Origin: CAZBRS01 sp964494475
GTDB taxonomy: Bacteria; Myxococcota_A; UBA9042; CAZBRS01
NCBI GenBank assembly: GCA_964494475.1
Contig: CAZBRS010000022.1
Coordinates: 18,960-82,959, forward strand
DNA length: 64,000 nt
Direction: 5' to 3'
The notes below the pieces were generated by a model. That model was not told the DNA's origin. It made no database searches and saw only the letters and a list, made by a program, of their open reading frames with translations. How positions within the stretch are numbered: position 1 is the stretch's first letter; each line of letters opens with the position of its first letter. Made by a program: the position numbers and the translations under genes. Shown here piece by piece: positions 51,564 through 59,684 of this stretch.

Positions 51564-52328
51564 CTAACGTCGCGCCAACAGGCGCAGGAGGCCGTCGAGG
51601 ATGGTGAGGGGGTGCGGCGGGCACCCCGGCACGAACAGGTCGACGGGCACGAAGGCCGCGGCGCCGTCGTGCTGCTCCGGGTGGCCCGCGAAGGGCCCGC
51701 CGCTGATCGCGCAGGCGCCGACCGCGATCACGATCTTCGGAGTGGGCACGGCCTCCCAGGTCTTCAGCAGCCCGAGCCTCATGTTCTGGGTGACCGGGCC
51801 CGTGACGAGCAGGCCGTCGGCGTGGCGGGGCGAGGCCACGAACTGGATGCCGAAGCGGCCCAGGTCGAACACGATGGTGCCGAGCACGTTCACGTCGGCC
51901 TCGCAGGCGTTGCAGCCCCCCGCGCTCACCTGGCGCAGGCGCAGCGAGCGCCCGAAGAGCCGCAGCGCCTCGCGGTCGAGCGCCCGGGCCACTTCGAGGG
52001 TAGCGCCGTCGGTCACCAGCGCCTCGCGGGTGCGCGTGGCCAGGCGGTAGTCGGTGGTGAAGCGGAGCGCCCCCGTGGGGCACGCGGCGGTGCACTCGGT
52101 GCAGAAGAGGCAGCGGCCCAGGTCGATCGCGGCGGGCGCGCCGGTCACGGGGTCGGGGCGAACCGCGTCGGTGGGGCAGGCGTCGGCGCAGGCCCGACAG
52201 CCCGCGGGGCACCTGGACGCGTCGAGCTCGGGCCGGCCCCGGAAGCGGTCGGGGAGCGTGGGCTCGGCCTTCGGGAAGGGGATGGTGCGCCGGCCCTGGC
52301 GCAGGCGGGCACGCACGATGTCGAACAT
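51564..52328 (-). CDS. Hydrogenase-4-like small subunit fused to a 2[4Fe-4S] ferredoxin
   Basis: 254 residues. Residues about 35-90 carry two 4Fe-4S sets (C40, C44, C47, C51 and C73, C76, C79, C83, each ending CP). From about residue 125 the NuoB/HyfI fold begins, with all four N2-type ligands in 'GGCNACE', 'VGACAISGG' and 'VPGCPPHP'. In hydrogenase-3/4 and Complex I this subunit holds the terminal cluster next to the catalytic large subunit; the ferredoxin part is usually a separate HyfH/NuoI-like protein. It is the last gene of the six-gene complex, so electron entry through the fused ferredoxin is likely. Confidence 0.88.
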   Translation of the reverse strand: MFDIVRARLRQGRRTIPFPKAEPTLPDRFRGRPELDASRCPAGCRACADACPTDAVRPDPVTGAPAAIDLGRCLFCTECTAACPTGALRFTTDYRLATRTREALVTDGATLEVARALDREALRLFGRSLRLRQVSAGGCNACEADVNVLGTIVFDLGRFGIQFVASPRHADGLLVTGPVTQNMRLGLLKTWEAVPTPKIVIAVGACAISGGPFAGHPEQHDGAAAFVPVDLFVPGCPPHPLTILDGLLRLLARR

Positions 52329-52342
52329 GACGCCCCTCCCCG

Positions 52343-53821
52343 TTACAGGTCGTGTCCGCAGTACGACAGGTTGAAGCTCTTGTTGTTGAGGGGGAAGTCC
52401 GAGATCTGGCCGTTTCGCAGCGCGAGCGCCAGCCCCGTCCAGTTGTGGAGCGAGGGGTCGACGAGCTTGTACGCGGCGAAGCGACCCTCGGGATCGGTGA
52501 CCGCCACGTGGCAGATCTCGCCGCGCCAGCCTTCGACCAGCGCCACGACCAGGCTGTCGGGCGCCAGCGCCGGCGCAGCGCCCGGGTCGGCCCGCACGGG
52601 GCCCTCGGGCAGCCCGGCCAGCTGCTGCTCGAGGAACGCCACCGAGGTCTTGATCTCGTAGTACCGGACCAGGGCGCGCGCGAACACGTCACCCGTGCGC
52701 CAGATCGAGGGCGCCACGGGGTGCCGCGCGTACACGCCGGCCGGGTGATCGGTGCGCACGTCGCGCTCGAAGCCGCAGGCGCGCGCCGCGGGCCCGACCA
52801 GGCCCAGGCGCTCGCAGTCGTCGGGCGAGACCACGCCGCAGCCCTCGAAGCGCCCCGCCACCGAGGCCGTGTTCCAGAGCAGCTTGGCCGCGGACTGCAC
52901 GCCCTCGTAGATGCGCGCGAGCCGCTGCACCACGTCGGCCGCGCGGGCGGCGTCGACGTCGAAGCCCACGCCGCCGGGCCGCACCAGGCCGCGCCCGAAG
53001 CGGCTGCCGCAGAGGGCGGCCGACAGGTTGAGGAAGTCGCCTCGCAGCGCGCCGCAGGCCGCCGCGGTGGGCAGGAAGCCCACGTCGTTGGCCAGCGCGC
53101 CGAGGTCGCCCGTGTGGTTCGCCAGGCGCTCGAGCTCGAGCGCCACGCCGCGCAGGGCCTCGGCGCGCGCGGGCACCGTGACGCCGCCGAGGGCTTCGAG
53201 GGCCTGGCAGTAAGCGGTCGCGTGGCCGATGGTCGTGTCGCCCGCCGCGGTCTCGATCTGGACCAGCGCGCGCTTGCCGGGCCCGCCCACCAGCGCGCGC
53301 TCGATGCCGCGGTGCTGGTAGCCGAGCGAGATCTCGAGGTGCAGCACGCGCTCGCCGTGGCACTGGAAGCGGAAGTGGCCGGGCTCGATGACGCCCGCGT
53401 GCACGGGCCCCACGGCGACCTCGTGCACCTCCTCGCCCGCGAGGCCGAAGAAGTCGGCCTCGCCGACGCCGCCCTTCGGGAAGCGGAGGGGCTTCGGCCA
53501 GGGGTGCCCCTCAGCGCGGAGCCCGAACTGCTCGACCACGTCGCGCTCGAACGCGTTGGCTTGCGGGAGGTCGGGCGTCAACGAGGGCCAGGCGTCGCGG
53601 ACGTGCGTCGAGAGCACGCCCAGGGTTCGGCGCGCGTCGTGGGCCAGCACGGCGAAGAGCCGCACCTGCCCCTCGGGCGCCGGCACGCCGAAGAAGGCCG
53701 CCAGGCGCCCGCCCTCCCCCGCCAGGCGGAGCGCCTCGGCGCGGAAGGCTTCGACCGGCAGCGCAGCCACGTCGGCCAGCCGGACCACCTGCCCATTGCG
53801 AAGCACGGTCTCGCGGCTCAT
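52343..53821 (-). CDS. Hydrogenase-4-like large subunit lacking Ni-Fe ligands (Ehr type)
   Basis: 492 residues: a NuoC-like N-terminal part (about 1-115, 'NAFERDVVEQFGL'), then a NuoD/HyfG-like domain ('VAVGPVHAGVIEPGHFRFQ', 'LGYQHRGIERAL', 'TVPARAEALRGVALELERLANH'). The two CxxC pairs that hold Ni-Fe in true hydrogenases are absent. The first region reads 'ETAAGDTTIGHATAYCQ' and the C-terminus ends 'FNLSYCGHDL' with a single Cys. It therefore cannot be a normal hydrogenase; it matches energy-converting hydrogenase-related (Ehr) complexes of unknown electron partner. Start 53821 overlaps the upstream gene by 4 bases. Confidence 0.87.
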   Translation of the reverse strand: MSRETVLRNGQVVRLADVAALPVEAFRAEALRLAGEGGRLAAFFGVPAPEGQVRLFAVLAHDARRTLGVLSTHVRDAWPSLTPDLPQANAFERDVVEQFGLRAEGHPWPKPLRFPKGGVGEADFFGLAGEEVHEVAVGPVHAGVIEPGHFRFQCHGERVLHLEISLGYQHRGIERALVGGPGKRALVQIETAAGDTTIGHATAYCQALEALGGVTVPARAEALRGVALELERLANHTGDLGALANDVGFLPTAAACGALRGDFLNLSAALCGSRFGRGLVRPGGVGFDVDAARAADVVQRLARIYEGVQSAAKLLWNTASVAGRFEGCGVVSPDDCERLGLVGPAARACGFERDVRTDHPAGVYARHPVAPSIWRTGDVFARALVRYYEIKTSVAFLEQQLAGLPEGPVRADPGAAPALAPDSLVVALVEGWRGEICHVAVTDPEGRFAAYKLVDPSLHNWTGLALALRNGQISDFPLNNKSFNLSYCGHDL

Positions 53822-55299
53822 GGCGTGGCTCCGATGACCGCCGCGGCCTGTTCCAGGACGGCCTGGAACGGCGCGGGCATCCACAGTCCGAGCCCCAGGA
53901 GCACGAGCAACGGACCGAGGACCAGCAGCCCCTCGACCGCGCTCGGCCGCTCGGGCGGCGGCGCCGCATCGCTGGTGCCCCAGGCCATCGAGAGCGCGTA
54001 GCGGAGCGCGCCCACGAAGACCGCGCCGAGCCCGGCCAGGAAGAGCACGAGCGTCACGATCGACCCGCTCGCGACGGCCGCGCGGGCGATCTGCAGTTCG
54101 CTCATGAACACCGCGAAGGGCGCCATGCCGATCAGGGCCAGCAGGCCGCCGAGGAGCCCCAGCCCCCAGAGCGGCCGGGAACGCAGCGTGCCGCGCAGCA
54201 CGCCGAGGTCGTGGGAGCCGTAGGCCTGGCCCAGCCGGCCGGCGGCCGAAAAGGCCAGGGTCTTGGCCAGCGAGTGGTTGGCCATGTGGAAGAGCGCGGC
54301 GAAGGTGCCGAGCCCCCCGAGCCCCAGGCCCAGGGTGACGATGCCCAGGTGCTCGACGCTGGAGTACGCGAGCAGGCGCTTGACGTCGCTCTGCAGCAGG
54401 ATGAACGCGGCGGCCACCAGGATGGACGCCAGCCCGAAGATCACGAGCAGCTCGCGCCCCCAGCCCGCCTGGCCCGTGGCGCCCTCGACGAGGGGCAGGT
54501 AGCGCATGATGCAGTACAACGCGGCGTTCAGCATGAACCCCGAGAACAGGGCCGACACCGGCGCCGGCGCCTGGCTGTGGGCGTCGGGCAACCAGCTGTG
54601 CATGGGCGCGAGCCCGGCCTTGGTGCCGTAGCCGACCAGGACGAAAAGGAACCCGGCCTTCACGGTGGTGGGATCGAGCGCCGCCGCGTGCTCGCGCAGG
54701 CTGGTCCAGAGCAGCGCCTCGGCCGGGTCGAGCCCGAGGGGCACCGCCGAACGGGCGACCAGCAGGGTGCCCATGAACGCGAGCCCCACGCCCACCGAGC
54801 AGATGAGCAGGTACTTCCACATGGCCTCGAGCGACTCGGACGACACGTGCAGGCAGATGAGGAACGCCGTGAGCACGGTGGTCGCCTCGATGCCCACCCA
54901 CAGGATGCCCAGGTTGTTCGACAGCAGCACCAGGATCATGGCGGCCAGGGCGCCCGCCCAGAGCGCCCCGAACTGCCGGGCCTTCGACCGGGTCCAGTCG
55001 GCGGCGGCGCTGGCGTGGCCGAAGTACCCGAAGGCGTAGACCGTGCACAGCAGGTAGACGACGACCAGCAGCAGGAGGTTGTACGCGGAGAGAGGGTCGA
55101 GGAACAGCCACGACGCAGCGGCGAACAGGGGGCCCCGCGTGAAGACCAGCCACGACGCGAGCCCGGCCAGCGCCGCCACCAGCGCGCCGCTCGCCGCGAG
55201 AACAGCCAGCACCGCCCGCGGCGACCAGAGCACCAGGCACGCCAGCGCCGTGGCGAAGGGCACCGCGAGCAGGGCGATGAGGAGGAGCGCTCCGTCCAT
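53818..55299 (-). CDS. HyfF/NuoN-like antiporter subunit
   Basis: 493 residues, about 13-14 transmembrane helices of the Mrp/NuoLMN antiporter family. The channel signature is 'GLAPMHSWLPDAHSQAPAPVSALFSG', followed by 'SDVKRLLAYSSVEHLG' and 'LFHMANHSLAKTLAFSAAG'. An acidic residue in 'LWVGIEATTVLTAFLI' is the expected glutamate of the helix-5 pair. It belongs to the membrane arm of the hydrogenase-4-like complex and should carry out H+ or Na+ translocation. Flanked by HyfE-like and large-subunit genes in the standard hyf order. Confidence 0.9.
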   Translation of the reverse strand: MDGALLLIALLAVPFATALACLVLWSPRAVLAVLAASGALVAALAGLASWLVFTRGPLFAAASWLFLDPLSAYNLLLLVVVYLLCTVYAFGYFGHASAAADWTRSKARQFGALWAGALAAMILVLLSNNLGILWVGIEATTVLTAFLICLHVSSESLEAMWKYLLICSVGVGLAFMGTLLVARSAVPLGLDPAEALLWTSLREHAAALDPTTVKAGFLFVLVGYGTKAGLAPMHSWLPDAHSQAPAPVSALFSGFMLNAALYCIMRYLPLVEGATGQAGWGRELLVIFGLASILVAAAFILLQSDVKRLLAYSSVEHLGIVTLGLGLGGLGTFAALFHMANHSLAKTLAFSAAGRLGQAYGSHDLGVLRGTLRSRPLWGLGLLGGLLALIGMAPFAVFMSELQIARAAVASGSIVTLVLFLAGLGAVFVGALRYALSMAWGTSDAAPPPERPSAVEGLLVLGPLLVLLGLGLWMPAPFQAVLEQAAAVIGATP

Positions 55300-55305
55300 T
55301 CGCGG

Positions 55306-55953
55306 TCAGCCTTTCAATCTGCTGAGCCGGTCGGTGTCGATGTGATGGAACTCGCGGTTGATGTGGTACGTGGCGATGCCCATCACGAACAGGGCGACGT
55401 AGGCGTCGAGCAGGATGCCGAACTCGACCAGGAACGGCAACTCGCCGACCAGCGCGACGCCGAACAGGTAGATGCCGTTCTCGAACACGAGGTAGCCCAT
55501 GGCCTGGGTCAGCGCCTTGCGCCGGCTGACGATCAGGAAGAGCCCCACGAAGGCCGTGAAGAGCGCCACCGGCACCAGCAGGCGCGACGCGGCGTCGAGG
55601 TCGGCGAGCGAGAAGCGGCTGCCCATCCAGACGGCCACGGCGAAGGCCGCGAGGCCCACCACCAGCGACAGGCCCACCCCGACGAAGGGTTCGACCTCGC
55701 GCGAGACGCCCGTGCGACGCAGCGTGCGCATGAGCAGCCAGGGGAACACGACGCCCTTGACCGCCCCGGCGGCCAGCCCGAACGCCACCGCCCAGGCCGA
55801 CAGGCCCGACGCCCAGGCCAGCAGCGGGTACAGGCCGATGGCCAGGCCCTGCACGACCATGGCCCGCACCAGGCCGCCCATGCGGCTGGACGAGAGCAGC
55901 GCGAGATCGGTGAGGACGATGCCCACCGCGAACAGCTCGGCCGTCGTCGACAT
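55306..55953 (-). CDS. HyfE-like membrane subunit
   Basis: 215 residues with about six to seven transmembrane helices. It resembles HyfE, which corresponds to a NuoK-like core with extra helices: 'FAVGIVLTDLALLSSSRMGGLV', 'GYLVFENGIYLFGVALVGELPFLVEFGILLD' (split over helices; includes the conserved Glu of NuoK-type subunits) and a C-terminal 'YHINREFHHIDTDRLSRLKG'. It is located between the NuoH-like and NuoN-like genes as in hyf operons, with a 4-base gap upstream and a 6-base gap downstream. Confidence 0.87.
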   Translation of the reverse strand: MSTTAELFAVGIVLTDLALLSSSRMGGLVRAMVVQGLAIGLYPLLAWASGLSAWAVAFGLAAGAVKGVVFPWLLMRTLRRTGVSREVEPFVGVGLSLVVGLAAFAVAVWMGSRFSLADLDAASRLLVPVALFTAFVGLFLIVSRRKALTQAMGYLVFENGIYLFGVALVGELPFLVEFGILLDAYVALFVMGIATYHINREFHHIDTDRLSRLKG

Positions 55954-55957
55954 GGCG

Positions 55958-56869
55958 CTACCTCACCAGGAAGACGAGCGCCAGGGCCGCCATGGCCCCG
56001 GCCCCGAGCAGGAGGTGGGGAACGCGCAGCAGCTTCTGGCGCGCCATGGTGGACTCGACGACGCCGATGATCACGGCGAGCACGGCCATGCCGCCGAGGA
56101 ACGCCGCCCCGTCGAGCCAGGGCTGCCCCGTCCGCACCGGCACGGCCACGTTGACGACCAGGGCCGAGAGGATCCACAGCTTGAGGGCCGAGCCGTACAG
56201 CACGAAGGCGAAGTCGGGGCCGCCGTGGTCGAGCACCATGACCTCGTGAATCATGGTGAGCTCCAGATGCGTGGTCGGATCGTCGACCGGGATGCGTGCG
56301 TTCTCGGCCAGCACGACCACGAAGAGCGCCACCGCGACCAGCGCGAGGGAGGCGCCCTGGGCGCCCCACGCCGCCGAGGTCACGCCGCCGAACAGGCCCG
56401 ACAGCGAGAGCTCGCCGCTGACCCGCGCGAGGGCCCCGAGGCACAGGAAGAGCGCGGGCTCGGCGAGGGCCGAGAACTGCACCTCGCGGCTGCCGCCCAT
56501 GCCCTCGAAGGCCGAGCCCGTGTCGAGCGCGGCCAGCACGGTGAAGAAGCGCGCCAGGGCCCACAGATAGGCGAAGAGGACCACGTCGCCGCCGAAGGCC
56601 GCCGGGGCGTCGAGGCCCGCGGCCGGCAACAGGAACAGGGCCACCAGCCCGGCCGCCAGCCCCACCATGGGCCCGACCCGGAAGATCGACGTCGTGGTGC
56701 GGCTGTAGACGGCGCCCTTGTGCAGCAGCTTCCAGAGGTCGTAGTAGGCCTGCAGCAACGGCTGGCCCGTGCGCCCCGCGAACAACGCCTTGGTGCGGTT
56801 GATGAGGCCGAACAACAGGGGCGAGAGCACGAGGCCGAGGGACGGGAGGACGAGGGAGGCCGGCTGCAT
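55958..56869 (-). CDS. HyfC/NuoH-like membrane subunit
   Basis: 303 residues, about eight transmembrane helices. Typical HyfC/HycD motifs: 'GLINRTKALFAGRTGQPLLQAYYDL', 'STAFEG'-like 'GSAFEGMGGSREVQFSALAEP', and the signature 'ARIPVDDPTTHLELTMIHE' with conserved acidic residues that line the quinone or proton chamber in NuoH. This is the subunit that couples the peripheral redox arm to the antiporter subunits. It starts 3 bases after the preceding gene, so it is tightly cotranscribed. Confidence 0.92.
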   Translation of the reverse strand: MQPASLVLPSLGLVLSPLLFGLINRTKALFAGRTGQPLLQAYYDLWKLLHKGAVYSRTTTSIFRVGPMVGLAAGLVALFLLPAAGLDAPAAFGGDVVLFAYLWALARFFTVLAALDTGSAFEGMGGSREVQFSALAEPALFLCLGALARVSGELSLSGLFGGVTSAAWGAQGASLALVAVALFVVVLAENARIPVDDPTTHLELTMIHEVMVLDHGGPDFAFVLYGSALKLWILSALVVNVAVPVRTGQPWLDGAAFLGGMAVLAVIIGVVESTMARQKLLRVPHLLLGAGAMAALALVFLVR

Positions 56870-56872
56870 GGC

Positions 56873-58852
56873 CTACTCCAACTTCCAGAGGAGGAGCGCC
56901 GAGATCGTGAGCACGATGTACAGGACGTACACCTGCACGCGGCCCTGCTGAAGCGCACGCAGGCGTGCCAGCGCCCCTTCGAGCCCGGCGAAGAGCGGCC
57001 GGAAGAGGCTCTCGCTGGCCAGGTCGGGGGTGTGCGTCTCGAGCGAGGCCTCGGACGGGAACAGCGTCTCGGGGGCCTTCAGGTGCACGCGCGTGTGAAG
57101 CGCCCGCTGGAAGAGGCGCAGGAGCGGCTGGGCGAACGACGAGGCCGTGTACTGCATGCGGGCCGTGGGCGCCACGTAGCCGCAATCCCAGGTGCCGGCC
57201 TGTCCCACGACGCGGCGCGACAGCAGCCGACGCCGGAGCAGGGCGAGCGCGCCCACCAGGCCGAGCAGCGCCAGCGAGGCGACGGACGAGACGGTCAGCC
57301 AGCGCGCGGGCTCGACGAGCAGCGGGGCGACGTCGGAGAGCGGGAGCCCGGTCACGGTCGCCACCACGCCGCCGAGCCGGGGCACGACCAGGGGCGCGCC
57401 CAGGCCGAGCAGTCCGCACGCCGCGGCCAGCGCGAGCATGGGCAGGCGCATCGCGGGCCCGGGGTCGTGGGCCTCGACCTGGGTGCGGGGCTCACCGAGG
57501 AAGACGATGCCGTAGGCCTTGGTGAAGCAGGCGGCGGCCAGGCCCCCGATGAGCGCCAGGCCGGCCAGGACCGCGAGGGCCGGCACGACCACGGCGGGCG
57601 AGGAGGCGCCGGCCCCGCGGAACGCCCCCACGTAGACCAGGAACTCGCTGACGAAGCCGTTCAGGGGCGGGAGGCCGCAGATGGCGACGGCGCCCACCAG
57701 GAACGCGAACGACGTCTGCGGCATGCGCTTCGACAGGCCGCCCAGGCGCTCGAGGTCGAGCGTGCCCGTGGCGTGCAGGACCGCGCCCGCGCCGAGGAAG
57801 AGCAGCCCCTTGAAGAGGGCGTGGTTGATCACGTGCAGCAGGCCCCCGCCGAAGCCCGTCACCATCAGGAAGGTCGAGCCCGTGGACCACCCGAGCAGGC
57901 CCACCCCCAGCCCCAGCGCGATGATGCCGATGTTCTCGACGCTGTGGTAGGCCAGCAGTCGCTTGAGGTCGTGCTGCGCGAGCGCGAGCAGCACGCCGAG
58001 CACACCCGAGGTGAGGCCGACGCCGATCAGGAGCCAGCCCCACCAGAGCGGCGGGGGTCCGAGCAGCGAGACGACGCGGACCAGTCCGTAGATGCCGGTC
58101 TTGATCATCACGCCCGACATGACCGCCGACACGTGGCTGGGCGCCGCCGGGTGCGCCTCGGGCAGCCACACGTGGAAGGGCATGAAGCCCGCCTTGGCGC
58201 CGAACCCGACCACGGCCAGCAGGAACCACGCGCCGACCGACGCCGGGGCCAGGGCGGCCGCCTGCCCGAAGCGGTCGAACTCGAGCGAGCCCGCCGCGTG
58301 GCCGATGAGCAGGAACATGGCCAGCAGGAAGGCCGTGCCGAGGTGGGTGGCGACCAGATAGAGCCAGCCGGCGTCGCGCGCGCTCTGCTTCTCGTGGTCG
58401 TGGACCACCAGGAAGAACGAGGTCAGCGACATGGTCTCCCAGGCCACCAGGAAGACGAGCGCGTTCTTCGCCACCACGACCAGCACCATGCTGGCCACGA
58501 GCAGATCGAACCACAGCCAGGGCGCCCCCGCGAGCCGACCCGGGCGGCGGGCATCGAGGTACTCGGTCCCGTAGATCGCGGCCAGGAGCGACAGGCCGAG
58601 GATGGGCAGCAGGAAGAAGGCCGACAGCGCGTCGGCGCCGAGCGAGACGGCCCCGTAGGCTCCCCACGACCAGCGCAGCGTCTCGGCGCCCGGGTCGCCG
58701 AGCCAGCCCACGGCGCTGACGAGCCCGAGGCCGCAGCCGACCACGGCCGCGCCGGCCCCCACGAGCGTGGCGGCCCGCGGCGCGCGGCTGAGGGCCAGGG
58801 CCGACGCCCCTCCGAGCACCAGGACCCCGATCGAGAGCAAGAGCAGCGTCAT
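56873..58852 (-). CDS. HyfB/NuoL-like antiporter subunit
   Basis: 659 residues, about 16 transmembrane helices, the largest membrane subunit. Signatures: 'FLVAWETMSLTSFFLV' (helix-5 Glu), 'GAKAGFMPFHVWLPEAHPAAPSHVSAVMSG', 'HDLKRLLAYHSVENIG', 'VINHALFKGLLFLGAGAVLHATG' and 'LPPLNGFVSEFLVY'. C-terminal helices end 'LYIVLTISALLLWKLE'. First gene of the six-gene hyfBCEFGI-like operon, preceded by its own TTGACA promoter candidate. It probably pumps H+ or Na+. Confidence 0.92.
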   Translation of the reverse strand: MTLLLLSIGVLVLGGASALALSRAPRAATLVGAGAAVVGCGLGLVSAVGWLGDPGAETLRWSWGAYGAVSLGADALSAFFLLPILGLSLLAAIYGTEYLDARRPGRLAGAPWLWFDLLVASMVLVVVAKNALVFLVAWETMSLTSFFLVVHDHEKQSARDAGWLYLVATHLGTAFLLAMFLLIGHAAGSLEFDRFGQAAALAPASVGAWFLLAVVGFGAKAGFMPFHVWLPEAHPAAPSHVSAVMSGVMIKTGIYGLVRVVSLLGPPPLWWGWLLIGVGLTSGVLGVLLALAQHDLKRLLAYHSVENIGIIALGLGVGLLGWSTGSTFLMVTGFGGGLLHVINHALFKGLLFLGAGAVLHATGTLDLERLGGLSKRMPQTSFAFLVGAVAICGLPPLNGFVSEFLVYVGAFRGAGASSPAVVVPALAVLAGLALIGGLAAACFTKAYGIVFLGEPRTQVEAHDPGPAMRLPMLALAAACGLLGLGAPLVVPRLGGVVATVTGLPLSDVAPLLVEPARWLTVSSVASLALLGLVGALALLRRRLLSRRVVGQAGTWDCGYVAPTARMQYTASSFAQPLLRLFQRALHTRVHLKAPETLFPSEASLETHTPDLASESLFRPLFAGLEGALARLRALQQGRVQVYVLYIVLTISALLLWKLE

Positions 58853-58890
58853 GAAACCCCGCCAGGCGGAAGGCTCACGAATTGGCGCAG

Positions 58891-58919
58891 GTATTGAACC
58901 TGCCGGGGCCGGTTGTCAA
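58891..58919 (-). promoter_or_regulatory. Candidate promoter of the hydrogenase-4-like operon
   Basis: TTGACA (complement of 58914-58919), 17 bases, CAATAC (complement of 58891-58896), about 40 bases before ATG 58852. The -10 sits in an inverted repeat CAGGT-ATTGA-ACCTG (58889-58903) that could be an operator. Confidence 0.45.
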
Positions 58920-58922
58920 ATG

Positions 58923-59684
58923 CTATGTGTGGGGAGTGCGCAGCTTCGTGAAGAACTCGGCGAACTCGAGGGGCAGGGGGAACACGATGGTGGTGTTCTT
59001 CTCGACGCCGATCTCGGTGAGGGTCTGGAGGTAGCGGAGCTGCACCGAGATGGGCTCGGCGGCCATGTTGTGCGACGCCTCGACCAGCTTGATCGAGGCC
59101 TGCAGTTCGCCGTCGGCGTGGATGATCTTGGCGCGCTTCTCGCGCTCGGCCTCGGCCTGCTTGGCGATGGCGCGCCGCATCTCGTCGGGCAACTCGACCT
59201 GCTTGACCTCGACCAGCGACACCTTGATGCCCCAGGGGTCGGTCTGCTTGTCGAGGATGGCCTGCAGGCGCTGGTTGATCTGCTCGCGGTCCGAGAGCAG
59301 GTCGTCGAGCTCGACCTCGCCCAGCACCGAGCGCAGGGTGGTCTGGGCGAGCTGCGAGGTGGCGTGCAGGTAGTTCTCGACGGTCACCACGGCCCTGCGG
59401 GCGTCGACCACGCGGAAGTAGCACACCGCGTTCACGTTCACGGCCACGTTGTCGCGCATGATGACGTCTTGTGGCGGGATCTCGAGGGTGACCACGCGCA
59501 GGTCGACCTTGACCATCTTGTCGATGGGCCAGAAGACCACGATGAGACCCGGGCCCTTGGGCTCGGGCAGCAGGCGTCCCAGGCGGAAGATGACGCCCCG
59601 CTCGTACTCCTTGACGATGCGCAGCGTGTTCACCAGGTAGTAGACGGCGAAGACGACGATGGCGATCAGCGTGTAGAGGCTCAT
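58923..59684 (-). CDS. Slipin/stomatin-like SPFH protein
   Basis: 253 residues. An N-terminal membrane segment (about 2-20) is followed by 'VKEYERGVIFRLGRLLPEPKGPGL', the SPFH domain start, then 'PPQDVIMRDNVAVNVNAVCYFRV' and 'LRSVLGEVELDDLLSDREQIN'. An Ala/Glu-rich coiled coil ('AIAKQAEAEREKRAKII') and the C-terminal 'LQTLTEIGVEKNTTIVFPLP' are typical slipin features. Slipins form oligomeric membrane scaffolds and are almost always paired with NfeD proteases, as here: the ATG overlaps the nfeD stop by 4 bases. An upstream in-frame extension was rejected because it overlaps nfeD. Confidence 0.94.
   Translation of the reverse strand: MSLYTLIAIVVFAVYYLVNTLRIVKEYERGVIFRLGRLLPEPKGPGLIVVFWPIDKMVKVDLRVVTLEIPPQDVIMRDNVAVNVNAVCYFRVVDARRAVVTVENYLHATSQLAQTTLRSVLGEVELDDLLSDREQINQRLQAILDKQTDPWGIKVSLVEVKQVELPDEMRRAIAKQAEAEREKRAKIIHADGELQASIKLVEASHNMAAEPISVQLRYLQTLTEIGVEKNTTIVFPLPLEFAEFFTKLRTPHT

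Noticed and set aside
51564..58852. Functional Ni-Fe hydrogenase-4
   Set aside because: The large subunit lacks both CxxC nickel-iron ligand pairs and there are no maturation genes.
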